Shown here in pieces: positions 45,134 to 54,424 of a stretch of DNA of 64,000 nt. The translations under genes and the position numbers were made by a program. Within the stretch, counting starts at the first letter, position 1; each line of letters begins with the position of its first letter. The DNA lies in NCBI GenBank assembly GCA_035697145.1, contig DASSDL010000234.1, forward strand, positions 30,457-94,456, written 5' to 3'. The notes under the pieces are model-generated. The model did not search any database. It saw nothing but the letters and a program-made list of their open reading frames with translations, and was not told the origin of the DNA. The DNA is from DASQUK01 sp035697145. GTDB lineage: Bacteria; Actinomycetota; Acidimicrobiia; Acidimicrobiales; VFJN01.

Positions 45134-45709
45134 ATGCGGACCAATTCCCCGGGCGATTTCATCCATCATCTCGACGATCCCTCTCTGGGGCCTGTGGTGG
45201 TCAGCGAGAAGGAGATCCAGGCTCGCATCGCCGAGCTGGGTGACCAGATCACGGTGGACTATGCCGGGCGCCCGCCGCTGCTCATCGGTGTGTTGAAGGG
45301 GGCGTTCGTGTTCATGGCCGATCTGGCCCGGGCCATTCGCCTTCCGGTCGAGATCGACTTCATGGCGGTCTCGTCGTACGGCGCGTCGACCCGATCCTCC
45401 GGCGTGGTCCGCATCGTCAAGGACCTCGACATTGACCTGACGGGGCGGGACGTGATCCTGGTGGAGGACATCGTCGACTCGGGCCTCACCCTCACCTACT
45501 TGCGGCGGAACCTGGCCGCCCGCCATCCGGCCAGCCTGGCCGTGTGCGCCCTCTTCGTGCGTCAGGGCAACCAGAAGACGCAGGAGGAGCTGCGCTACGT
45601 CGGCTTCGAGATCCCGCCCGCCTTCGTGCTCGGCTACGGCCTCGACGTCGCCGAGCGCTTCCGCAACCTCCCCTACGTGTGCGAGTTCACGGGCGAAATA
45701 AGCGGGTGA
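45134..45709 (+). CDS. hpt: Hypoxanthine phosphoribosyltransferase
   Basis: The 191-residue purine salvage enzyme makes IMP or GMP from base and PRPP. The PRPP site is VILVEDIVDSGLTLTYL. PPLLIGVLKGAFVFMADLAR and MAVSSYGASTRSSGVVRIVK match HPRT loops, and FEIPPAFVLGYGLDVAERFR matches the base-binding end. It lies between tilS and ftsH, a widely conserved order. Confidence 0.96.
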   Translation: MRTNSPGDFIHHLDDPSLGPVVVSEKEIQARIAELGDQITVDYAGRPPLLIGVLKGAFVFMADLARAIRLPVEIDFMAVSSYGASTRSSGVVRIVKDLDIDLTGRDVILVEDIVDSGLTLTYLRRNLAARHPASLAVCALFVRQGNQKTQEELRYVGFEIPPAFVLGYGLDVAERFRNLPYVCEFTGEISG

Positions 45710-45764
45710 GCCGGTCGCCATCGGTGGTCCTCGGCGCCGCCCCACCGGTAGCCTGGCCCGCACC

Positions 45765-47783
<2,019 letters not shown>

Positions 47784-47815
47784 CCAGGACAACGGATAGG
47801 GACGGAGTTCGCGCC

Positions 47816-48436
47816 ATGGCCGACGAGTGGCCCAGCCCGAGCCGGGACTTTCCGCCGATCGAGACCCCGATGGACCTTGATCGGATCGCCAAGGCCGTGC
47901 GGGAGATCCTCGAGGCCATGGGGGAGGATCCCGACCGCGATGGCCTGCGCGACACGCCCGAGCGCGTCTCCCGGATGTACGCCGAGATCTGCTCGGGGAT
48001 CCACGAGCAGACGGACACCCATCTGGCCGTCACATTCGAGGCCGGTCACGACGAGATGGTCATGGTGCGGGACATCCCGTTGCAGTCACTGTGTGAACAC
48101 CACCTGATCCCGTTCATCGGCAAGGCGCACGTGGCGTACATCCCGGGGGAGGACGGGCGGATCACGGGGATCTCCAAGCTGGCTCGGCTGGTCGATGCCT
48201 TCGCGCGCCGCCCGCAGGTGCAGGAGAACCTGACGGTGCAGGTCGCCGACGAGATCGACCGCACCCTCGAGCCCAGGGGCGTGATGGTGGTGATCGAGGC
48301 CGAGCACCTGTGCATGACGATGCGGGGCGTGCGCAAGCCGGGCGCGACCACGGTGACGTCGGCCGTGCGGGGTCTGTTCCGGTCCAGCGTCGCCACGCGG
48401 GAAGAGGCGATGCGCTTCATCGTCGGCCAGCGCTAG
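47816..48436 (+). CDS. folE: GTP cyclohydrolase I
   Basis: First enzyme of folate synthesis: GTP to 7,8-dihydroneopterin triphosphate. The 206-residue product has LREILEAMGEDPDRDGLRDT-type N-terminal helices, the zinc-binding SLCEHHLIPFIGKAHVAYIP, and the second zinc Cys in AEHLCMTMRGVRKPG. ARRPQVQENLTVQVADEI completes the pattern. It follows ftsH as in mycobacteria. Confidence 0.96.
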   Translation: MADEWPSPSRDFPPIETPMDLDRIAKAVREILEAMGEDPDRDGLRDTPERVSRMYAEICSGIHEQTDTHLAVTFEAGHDEMVMVRDIPLQSLCEHHLIPFIGKAHVAYIPGEDGRITGISKLARLVDAFARRPQVQENLTVQVADEIDRTLEPRGVMVVIEAEHLCMTMRGVRKPGATTVTSAVRGLFRSSVATREEAMRFIVGQR

Positions 48437-48451
48437 CGGTCCACCGACGCC

Positions 48452-49180
48452 ATGACCGCTCCCACACCCCACAACGAGGCCAAGCCTGGCGACATCGCCG
48501 ACACCGTCCTGCTTCCCGGTGATCCCCGCCGGGCGGCCGCCATCGCCGAGCGCTTCCTGCAAGACGCGCAGTGCTACAACGAGGTCCGCAACATGCTGGG
48601 CTTCACCGGGACCTACCGGGGCCGCCGCATCTCGGTGCAGGGGACCGGCATGGGGATGCCGTCGATCGCCATCTACGCCACCGAGCTGTTCCGCTTCTAC
48701 GGTGTGACGACCGCCATCCGGGTGGGCTCGTGCGGGGCCCTCCACGACGCGGTGGCGCTGCGCGACCTGGTCATCGCCCTGGCCGCGCACACCGACTCGG
48801 CCATGATCGAACGGCGGTTCAAGGGCATCACGTACGCCCCAACGGCAGACTTCGGCCTCGCGGTCGAGGCCTGGCGCCTGGCCACGGAGCGGGGCGTCAC
48901 CGCCCACGTGGGGACCGTCCTCTCCACCGACACCTTCTACGACGGCGATCCCGAGGTGACCGAGGCGCTGATGAAGCACGGCGTGCTCGCCGTCGAGATG
49001 GAGGCGGCCGCTCTCTACACCATCGCCGCCGCCCACCGGGCGCGGGCGCTGTGTGTCTCGGCCGTCAGCGACCACATCCCCAGGGGCGAGGCGATCAGCT
49101 CCAGCGAGCGCGAGACCGGCTTTTTCGCCATGGCCGAGCTGGCGCTCGATGTGGCGGTCGACGCGGCCGATCCCCGGTAG
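48452..49180 (+). CDS. deoD: Purine-nucleoside phosphorylase, DeoD type
   Basis: The 242-residue hexameric PNP family protein has the phosphate-binding LLPGDPRRAAAIAERF, VQGTGMGMPSIAIYATEL and AIRVGSCGALHDAVALRDLV. The ribose-binding Glu is in LAVEMEAAALYTIAA and the catalytic Asp in AVSDHIPRGE. It cleaves purine nucleosides with phosphate for salvage, matching the nearby hpt. It sits between folE and a TetR gene; the inserted position differs from mycobacteria. Confidence 0.94.
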   Translation: MTAPTPHNEAKPGDIADTVLLPGDPRRAAAIAERFLQDAQCYNEVRNMLGFTGTYRGRRISVQGTGMGMPSIAIYATELFRFYGVTTAIRVGSCGALHDAVALRDLVIALAAHTDSAMIERRFKGITYAPTADFGLAVEAWRLATERGVTAHVGTVLSTDTFYDGDPEVTEALMKHGVLAVEMEAAALYTIAAAHRARALCVSAVSDHIPRGEAISSSERETGFFAMAELALDVAVDAADPR

Positions 49181-49819
49181 TCAACGGACGGCGCGGACGT
49201 TGTCGCGTGGCGGGCCGGGGGGCTGGCTCGCCGCCGGGACGAAGGCACCGAGGATCCGCTCCACGGTCTCGACGATGGCGGCCTCGTCGACGGTGGTGAG
49301 CCGGGCGCCGAGCGCCAGTGATGCCTCGGTCAGCGCGCCATAGAGCAATAGGGCGAGCGCTTCCGTGGTCTCGCGGTCCAGCGCCCCGTCGTCGCCCAGG
49401 GACCGCAGTCCGGCTCGGATGGTCGCGAGGCCGAAGCCCCGGTCGATCTCGTACCACGCCACAAGACCGAGGACGGCGGGCGCGTCGGCGAGGACGATCC
49501 GGCGGAGGTCGGGCCTGGCGAACAGCGCGAACAGCGCGCGGCACCCGGCCTTGAACGGCTCGAGGCCCGTCCGTGTCGTCGCGAGGGCCGCAGCCACCAC
49601 AGCATCGTTGATCTCGCGCTCGACCTGCTCGAACACCTCGACGAACAGCTCGTGCTTGTCGCCGAAGTGGTGGTGCACGGCACCCCGGGTCACGCCCGCC
49701 CGCAGGGCGATGCCATCGAGGGTTGCGGCCTGGTAGCCACCGTCGGCGAAGGTGGCGCGGGCGGCGTCCAGGATCGTGCTCCGGGTGACGGCGGCGTCGG
49801 CGGCGGTGCGGCGCGGCAT
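49181..49819 (-). CDS. TetR-family transcriptional regulator
   Basis: The 212-residue product has an N-terminal HTH: RSTILDAARATFADGGYQAA, TLDGIALRAGVTRGAVHHHF, GDKHELFVEVFEQVE. The C-terminal ligand domain begins near residue 75 and is closest to the generic TetR_C type. It reads away from folP, and a perfect palindrome lies 17 bp upstream of its start, so autorepression is likely. No obvious target besides itself; folP is the divergent neighbour. Confidence 0.9.
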   Translation of the reverse strand: MPRRTAADAAVTRSTILDAARATFADGGYQAATLDGIALRAGVTRGAVHHHFGDKHELFVEVFEQVEREINDAVVAAALATTRTGLEPFKAGCRALFALFARPDLRRIVLADAPAVLGLVAWYEIDRGFGLATIRAGLRSLGDDGALDRETTEALALLLYGALTEASLALGARLTTVDEAAIVETVERILGAFVPAASQPPGPPRDNVRAVR

Positions 49820-49835
49820 GGTGCCATCGTGGCAT

Positions 49836-49852
49836 ACATACGGGCCGTATGT
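49836..49852. promoter_or_regulatory. TetR operator palindrome
   Basis: ACATACGG-G-CCGTATGT is a perfect 17-bp palindrome, 17 bp before the TetR gene start at 49819. The size and symmetry are those of TetR-family operators. Confidence 0.7.
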
Positions 49853-49956
49853 TAAGGCGGGACGGGCACGCTGGCGGATCGAGGGAAGGCAGGCGGGTCA
49901 CGATGGCAAGGTGACCGCCACGGAACGCGAGCATCTGGCGTCGTAGAGCGCCGTCG

Positions 49957-50796
49957 GTGGTCACGGGGTGCGACGTAAGCTTGAACATCGTGGAGAGCGG
50001 ACGTCGCTGGGTCATGGGTGTCGTCAACGTGACCCCGGACTCGTTCTCCGACGGGGGACGGTTCCTCGACCACGAGGCGGCGATCGCCCACGGTCGCGCA
50101 TTGGTGGGCCAGGGCGCGGACTGGATCGACGTCGGCGGTGAGTCCACTCGTCCCCGTGCGGAGCCGGTACCGATCGACGAGGAGCTGCGCCGGGTGATCC
50201 CCGTGGTCGGGTCGCTGGCATCCGATGGCGTGGCCGTGTCGATCGACACCCGCAAGGCTGCGGTCGCCGAGGCCGCCGTGGCCGCGGGCGCCCGCATGAT
50301 CAACGACGTGTCGGCCAGTCTGGCCGCGGTCGCGAGCGCCACCGGCGCCGCGTTCGTGGCCATGCACATGCTCGGCGATCCCCGCACCATGCAAGCCGAT
50401 CCGGCGTACGGCGACGTCGTGACCGAGGTCCGCGACTTCCTGGTCGATCGGGCCGATGCCGCCCGGGCCGCCGGCGTGCACGAGGTGTGGATCGATCCCG
50501 GCATCGGCTTCGGGAAGACCCTCGACCACAACCTCGACCTGCTCGCCAACCTCGACGTCCTGGTTGCGACCGGCTACCCGGTGCTGGTCGGCACCAGCCG
50601 GAAGTCGACGCTCGGCACCCTGGCCGCCCGGGCCGATCGCACCCAGACCATCCCACCTGCCGTAGACCGGCTCGAGGGCTCGATCGCCACCGCCGCCTGG
50701 TCGTTACTGCGCGGCGCCAGCATGGTCCGCGTCCACGAGGTGCCCGCCACCATGCGGGCGCTCGAGGCCTGCGACCGGGTGCTGGCCGCCGCCTGA
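49957..50796 (+). CDS. folP: Dihydropteroate synthase
   Basis: The 279-residue product joins dihydropterin pyrophosphate with p-aminobenzoate; it is the sulfonamide target. Signatures: VMGVVNVTPDSFSDGGRFLD, DWIDVGGESTRPRAEPVP, MINDVSASLAAVAS, VWIDPGIGFGKTLDHNLDLL, LVGTSRKSTLG and SLLRGASMVRVHEV. The start is uncertain: GTG 49957 or GTG 49990 (VESGRRW). First gene of the folP-X-folB-folK-DUF2520-panC-panD run. Confidence 0.96.
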   Translation: MVTGCDVSLNIVESGRRWVMGVVNVTPDSFSDGGRFLDHEAAIAHGRALVGQGADWIDVGGESTRPRAEPVPIDEELRRVIPVVGSLASDGVAVSIDTRKAAVAEAAVAAGARMINDVSASLAAVASATGAAFVAMHMLGDPRTMQADPAYGDVVTEVRDFLVDRADAARAAGVHEVWIDPGIGFGKTLDHNLDLLANLDVLVATGYPVLVGTSRKSTLGTLAARADRTQTIPPAVDRLEGSIATAAWSLLRGASMVRVHEVPATMRALEACDRVLAAA

Positions 50797-50820
50797 GATT
50801 CCCAGCAAGGAGTACCTGAA

Positions 50821-51336
50821 TTGCCACCGACGAAGGGCAAGTGGGCCCAGGGCATAACCCCCCGGAACTTCGTGTGGGTGCTCAAGGACCGGCTGGCCAT
50901 CTGCGAGCGACCCGGCGGGTACGGCGCCAATCACCGCCGGGTGCGGCGGCAGGAGGAGATCATCTGGATCCGCGAGCAGGGGTTCACCCATGTCATCTCC
51001 CTGATCGCCGCACCCCACAACCTCCACAACTACGACGAGCTGGGCGTGGCCTGGCTGCACCGGCCCCAGCAGCCACACGACGACCCGGTCGAGTTCCAGC
51101 TGGCTCTCTACACCGAGGTGCGCGACCTCCTGGCCAAGGGCGAGAAGCTGCTGATCCACCAGGAGGAGGTGGGCGACCGCATCTGCGGCCTGGTCGCCGG
51201 CTACGTGTTGTGGGCCGGCCTCGTGCCCTACGGCCCCCAGGCGATCTCGGTCACCGAGCGCCTGACCGGGCGGCAGCTGGGACCCGAGGGGCGGGAGCTG
51301 GTGGCGTCCGCCGACGACCTCCGCGAGCCGGGATGA
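50821..51336 (+). CDS. Pseudophosphatase-like protein in the folate operon
   Basis: The 171-residue protein begins MPPTKGKWAQGITPRNFVWV and contains KDRLAICERPGGYGANHRRV, IREQGFTHVISLIAAPHNLH and EKLLIHQEEVGDRICGLVAG. This order resembles a dual-specificity phosphatase fold, but where the signature is HCxxxxxR it has HQEEVGDR, so the Cys nucleophile is Gln. It would bind rather than cleave phosphate. The start TTG 50821 is set by AAGGAG nine nt before it. The stop overlaps folB by ATGA. I do not know a function; place suggests a role in folate synthesis. Confidence 0.75.
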   Translation: MPPTKGKWAQGITPRNFVWVLKDRLAICERPGGYGANHRRVRRQEEIIWIREQGFTHVISLIAAPHNLHNYDELGVAWLHRPQQPHDDPVEFQLALYTEVRDLLAKGEKLLIHQEEVGDRICGLVAGYVLWAGLVPYGPQAISVTERLTGRQLGPEGRELVASADDLREPG

Positions 51337-51719
51337 CCGAACCCTCGGCACTTCCCTGGGACCGCATCGAGCTGCGCGGCCTCAGGGTGGCGGCCCGCGT
51401 CGGGGTGCTACCCATCGAGCGCGAGCAGGACCAGCCGCTGGAAATCGACCTCGACGCGGTCGTGGACCTGGCGCCGGCCGGTGCCAGCGATGATCTCGCC
51501 GACACGGTCCACTACGGCGCCGTGTGCGACGCCGTGGTGGAGACGGTCGGCGCGGGACACGTGGCGCTGCTTGAGCGCCTGGCCGAGCTCGTGGCGCAGG
51601 CCGTCCTCTCCATCGACCCCCGCATCGTCGCCGTCGACCTGGCCGTTCGGAAGCTGCGGCCCCCGGTGCCCCACGACCTGGCGACCTCGGGCGTGCATGT
51701 GGTTCGGACGAGACGGTGA
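51333..51719 (+). CDS. folB: Dihydroneopterin aldolase
   Basis: The 128-residue product has IELRGLRVAARVGVLPIERE, QDQPLEIDLDAVVDLAPAGA, DTVHYGAVCDAVVETVGAGH, ALLERLAELVAQAVLSI and AVDLAVRKLRPPVP. These are the FolB blocks; Glu in the first and Lys in the last (VRKLRPP) are catalytic or pterin-binding in the family. It splits dihydroneopterin to hydroxymethyl-dihydropterin. The start is fixed by ATGA overlap. Confidence 0.94.
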   Translation: MTEPSALPWDRIELRGLRVAARVGVLPIEREQDQPLEIDLDAVVDLAPAGASDDLADTVHYGAVCDAVVETVGAGHVALLERLAELVAQAVLSIDPRIVAVDLAVRKLRPPVPHDLATSGVHVVRTRR

Positions 51720-51733
51720 GCCGGCCCGTGCCC

Positions 51734-51830
51734 CGAGGCAATGACCAACGGTGGCCGGAGCTCGAGGCAATCACGCACGGGAACCGTTCGCCATTGCCTC
51801 CGGCTCGCCGGAACGTTCGCTATTGCCTCG
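51734..51830. repeat. Fold-back element with four octamers at 29-bp spacing
   Basis: GAGGCAAT occurs at 51735 and 51764, and its complement ATTGCCTC at 51793 and 51822. All four starts are exactly 29 bp apart, and everything is symmetric about 51782. The inner pair with CACGCACGG/CCGTTCGCC makes a stem of about 14 pairs with a GAA loop. The outer pair can continue the stem. It fills most of the folB-folK gap. Confidence 0.7.
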
Positions 51831-51849
51831 TGGCGCCGGAGGCGTCGCC

Positions 51850-52332
51850 ATGAGCTCCCGGCGGGCGTTCCTCGGCCTCGGATCGAACCTCGGGGACCGG
51901 GTGCATTACCTGCGCGAGGCGGTCGACACCCTGCGGGCCGTGGACCTGAGGGCGGTGTCGCCCGTCTACGAGACCGAACCGGTCGGTGGGCCAGGTGGCC
52001 AGGGCGCCTACCTCAACCTCGTGGCCGAGCTGGAGACCGTCCGGACACCGCACGACCTGCTGGGCGTTTGCCATCGGCTCGAGGCCGCCTCCGGGCGAGT
52101 GCGCGACGAACGCTGGGGACCGCGCACGCTGGACGTCGACGTGCTCTGGATCGATGGCGTCACGCTCGACGAGCCCGACCTCCAGGTGCCCCACCCGCGC
52201 ATGTGGGAGCGCCGGTTCGTGCTGGCGCCGCTCCGCGACCTCGCTCCAGACCTCGTCGACGAGGCCACCTTGGACGCCGCCGCCGGCTATGTCGAGCCGG
52301 TTGGTGCGCTCGACGAGCTGGCAGCTTCGTAA
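51850..52332 (+). CDS. folK: 2-amino-4-hydroxy-6-hydroxymethyldihydropteridine pyrophosphokinase
   Basis: The 160-residue product has FLGLGSNLGDRVHYLREAVD, SPVYETEPVGGPGGQGAYLN, the substrate/ATP block ERWGPRTLDVDVLWIDG and HPRMWERRFVLAPLRDLAP. It makes the pyrophosphate ester used by FolP. ATG 51850 fits the family start; the frame is open upstream through the fold-back element. Unlike its neighbours it does not overlap folB because of that element. Confidence 0.95.
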   Translation: MSSRRAFLGLGSNLGDRVHYLREAVDTLRAVDLRAVSPVYETEPVGGPGGQGAYLNLVAELETVRTPHDLLGVCHRLEAASGRVRDERWGPRTLDVDVLWIDGVTLDEPDLQVPHPRMWERRFVLAPLRDLAPDLVDEATLDAAAGYVEPVGALDELAAS

Positions 52333-52334
52333 TC

Positions 52335-53090
52335 GTGGTGCGGCTGCGGATCATCGGTCCCGGCCGAGCCGGCACGTCGCTGGCGCGGGCTCTGACCGCC
52401 GCCCGGTGGGACGTAGCGCCCCTCCTGGGCCGGGGCGACGATCTGGCCCCGGCGGCCCGGGGCGTCGACCTGCTGGTGATCGCGACCCCCGACGATCGCG
52501 TCCGCGAGGTGGCCCGTGCCGTCGAGCCAGTGCCGAGCACCGTCGTGGCGCACCTGGCAGGGTCACTCGGCCTGGGGGCGCTCGCTCCCCACCGGCGGCG
52601 GGCGGCCGTCCACCCGCTGGTGGCGCTGCCCACCCCGGCGCTCGGCGCCCGACGCCTGGGCGGTGCCTGGTTCGCCGTCGCCGGCGACCCGCTGGCCCAC
52701 GATGTCGTACGCGCCCTGCGCGGTCGATGGTTCGAGGTGGCCGACACCGACCGCCCCACGTACCACGCCGCCGCCGTCATCGCCTCCAACCACCTGGTGG
52801 CGCTGCTGGGACAGGTCGAGCGCCTGAGCGAGGCGGTCGGGGTGCCGTTCGAGGCCTACGTCGACCTGGCTCAGGCCACGCTCGACAACGTCGCCGCCCT
52901 CGGTCCGGCGGCGGCGCTCACCGGGCCGGCGGCCCGGGGTGACGAGGCCACGATCCGCCGGCATCTGCGGGCGCTCCCACCCGACGAACGGCGCGCCTAC
53001 CGATCCCTCGCCGACGCCGCCCGCCGGCTCGCGCCACAGCGGCGGCCGGCAGCGCAGGCACCGCCGGCACACGGGGAACACGAGCGGTGA
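52335..53090 (+). CDS. DUF2520/Rossmann-fold protein upstream of panC
   Basis: The 251-residue protein has an N-terminal NAD(P) motif (LRIIGPGRAGTSLARALTAA), then DLLVIATPDDRVREVARAVE, VVAHLAGSLGLGALAPH and HPLVALPTPALGARRLGGAW. The helical C-terminal half contains YHAAAVIASNHLVALLGQVE. This is the Rossmann-like plus DUF2520 architecture that stands next to panC in actinobacteria. It resembles ketopantoate or F420-dependent reductases, but its substrate is not established. The start is GTG 52335 or 52338. Confidence 0.86.
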   Translation: MVRLRIIGPGRAGTSLARALTAARWDVAPLLGRGDDLAPAARGVDLLVIATPDDRVREVARAVEPVPSTVVAHLAGSLGLGALAPHRRRAAVHPLVALPTPALGARRLGGAWFAVAGDPLAHDVVRALRGRWFEVADTDRPTYHAAAVIASNHLVALLGQVERLSEAVGVPFEAYVDLAQATLDNVAALGPAAALTGPAARGDEATIRRHLRALPPDERRAYRSLADAARRLAPQRRPAAQAPPAHGEHER

Positions 53091-53953
53091 AGACCCTACG
53101 CACCATTGCCGAGCTGCGGTCGGTTCTGGACGGCGAGCGGGCCTTGGGCCGCACGGTAGGGCTCGTGCCCACGATGGGGTACCTGCACGACGGCCACCTG
53201 TCGCTCATGCGGCAGGCCCGGGCCCAGACCGACCTCGTGGTCGCGTCGATCTTCGTGAACCCCCTCCAGTTCGGCGCCGGGGAGGACCTCGACGCCTACC
53301 CCCGCGACGTCGCGCGGGACGGACGCCTGGCCGATGCCTCCGGCGTCGACCTGCTCTTCGTCCCGAGCACCGACGAGATGTACCCGACGCCGGTGTTGAC
53401 CACGGTGTCGGTGGCGCAGGTGTCCGAACCGCTCGAGGGCGGCGCCCGTCCCAACCACTTCGCCGGCGTCGCCACCGTGGTGGCGAAGCTCTTCGCCATC
53501 GTCGGCCCATGCCGTGCGTACTTCGGCGAGAAGGACTTCCAGCAACTGGCGGTGGTGCGGCGGATGGCTCGAGACCTCTCGTTCCCCGTAGAGGTGGTCG
53601 GCTGCCCCACGGTGCGCGAGCTCGACGGCTTGGCCCTGTCGTCCCGCAACAGCTACCTCAGCCCCGAGGCACGGGATGCTGCGCCGGTCGTCTACCGGGC
53701 CCTGCGGGCGGGAGCGGCCACCGTGCTGGCCGGGGAACGCGACGCTCCCGCTGTCCGCGCACTGATGGCCCAGATCATCGAGGCAGAACCGCTGGCGCAA
53801 CTGGACTACGCCGAGGTCGTCGACGCAGACTCCTTCCGCATCCCTGACCCGCTCACCGGGAATCTGCGGTTGCTGGCAGCTGTTCGATTCGGGCGAGCGA
53901 GGCTCATCGACAACGTGGGGGTGACCGTTCCGGCACCCACCCAGGGAGGTTGA
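53087..53953 (+). CDS. panC: Pantothenate synthetase
   Basis: The 288-residue product joins pantoate and beta-alanine with ATP. It has the HIGH-like LVPTMGYLHDGHLSLMRQAR, SIFVNPLQFGAGEDLDAYPR, KLFAIVGPCRAYFGEKDFQQ and the KMSKS-like LSSRNSYLSPEARD. The GTG start overlaps the DUF2520 stop (GTGA). panD follows at once. Confidence 0.96.
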   Translation: MKTLRTIAELRSVLDGERALGRTVGLVPTMGYLHDGHLSLMRQARAQTDLVVASIFVNPLQFGAGEDLDAYPRDVARDGRLADASGVDLLFVPSTDEMYPTPVLTTVSVAQVSEPLEGGARPNHFAGVATVVAKLFAIVGPCRAYFGEKDFQQLAVVRRMARDLSFPVEVVGCPTVRELDGLALSSRNSYLSPEARDAAPVVYRALRAGAATVLAGERDAPAVRALMAQIIEAEPLAQLDYAEVVDADSFRIPDPLTGNLRLLAAVRFGRARLIDNVGVTVPAPTQGG

Positions 53954-53958
53954 CCGTC

Positions 53959-54375
53959 GTGCGTCGCCGCATGCTCAAGTCGAAGATCCACCGTGCGGTC
54001 GTCACTGACGCCAACCTGCACTACGTCGGCTCGATCACCATCGATCCCGACCTCCTCGAGGCCGCTGACATCCTCGAGCACGAGCAGGTGGCCGTGGTCG
54101 ACATCGACAACGGCGCCCGCTTCGAGACGTACGCCATCTCCGGCCGCCGCGGCTCGGGTGACATGCGCCTCAACGGTGCCGCCGCCCGGCTGGTCTCCCC
54201 GGGCGATCGCATCATCGTCATCTCCTACGCCGACTACGACCACGGCGAGTTGGAGCACTACGCGCCCGTGGTCGTGCACGTCGACACCGCCAACCGCCAG
54301 GTCGACACCGCCACCGCTGAGCGGCTGGCGGCCGAGCCGGCTCCCCGTGGCCATGTCGAGGTCTCGGCCGACTGA
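53959..54375 (+). CDS. panD: Aspartate 1-decarboxylase proenzyme
   Basis: The 138-residue proenzyme begins MRRRMLKSKIHRAVVTDANL with YVGSITIDPDLLEAADI, where cleavage between Gly and Ser makes the pyruvoyl group. EQVAVVDIDNGARFETYAIS and GSGDMRLNGAAARLVSPGD complete the family. It supplies beta-alanine for PanC. GTG 53959 is chosen over TTG 53950 because GGGAGG ends nine nt before it; the TTG would fall on the ribosome site itself. It overlaps nothing downstream. Confidence 0.95.
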   Translation: MRRRMLKSKIHRAVVTDANLHYVGSITIDPDLLEAADILEHEQVAVVDIDNGARFETYAISGRRGSGDMRLNGAAARLVSPGDRIIVISYADYDHGELEHYAPVVVHVDTANRQVDTATAERLAAEPAPRGHVEVSAD

Positions 54376-54424
54376 CCGCGTCTGTCAGCACTGACGGGCG
54401 AAATCGAACCTGAGCGCTGCCAAA

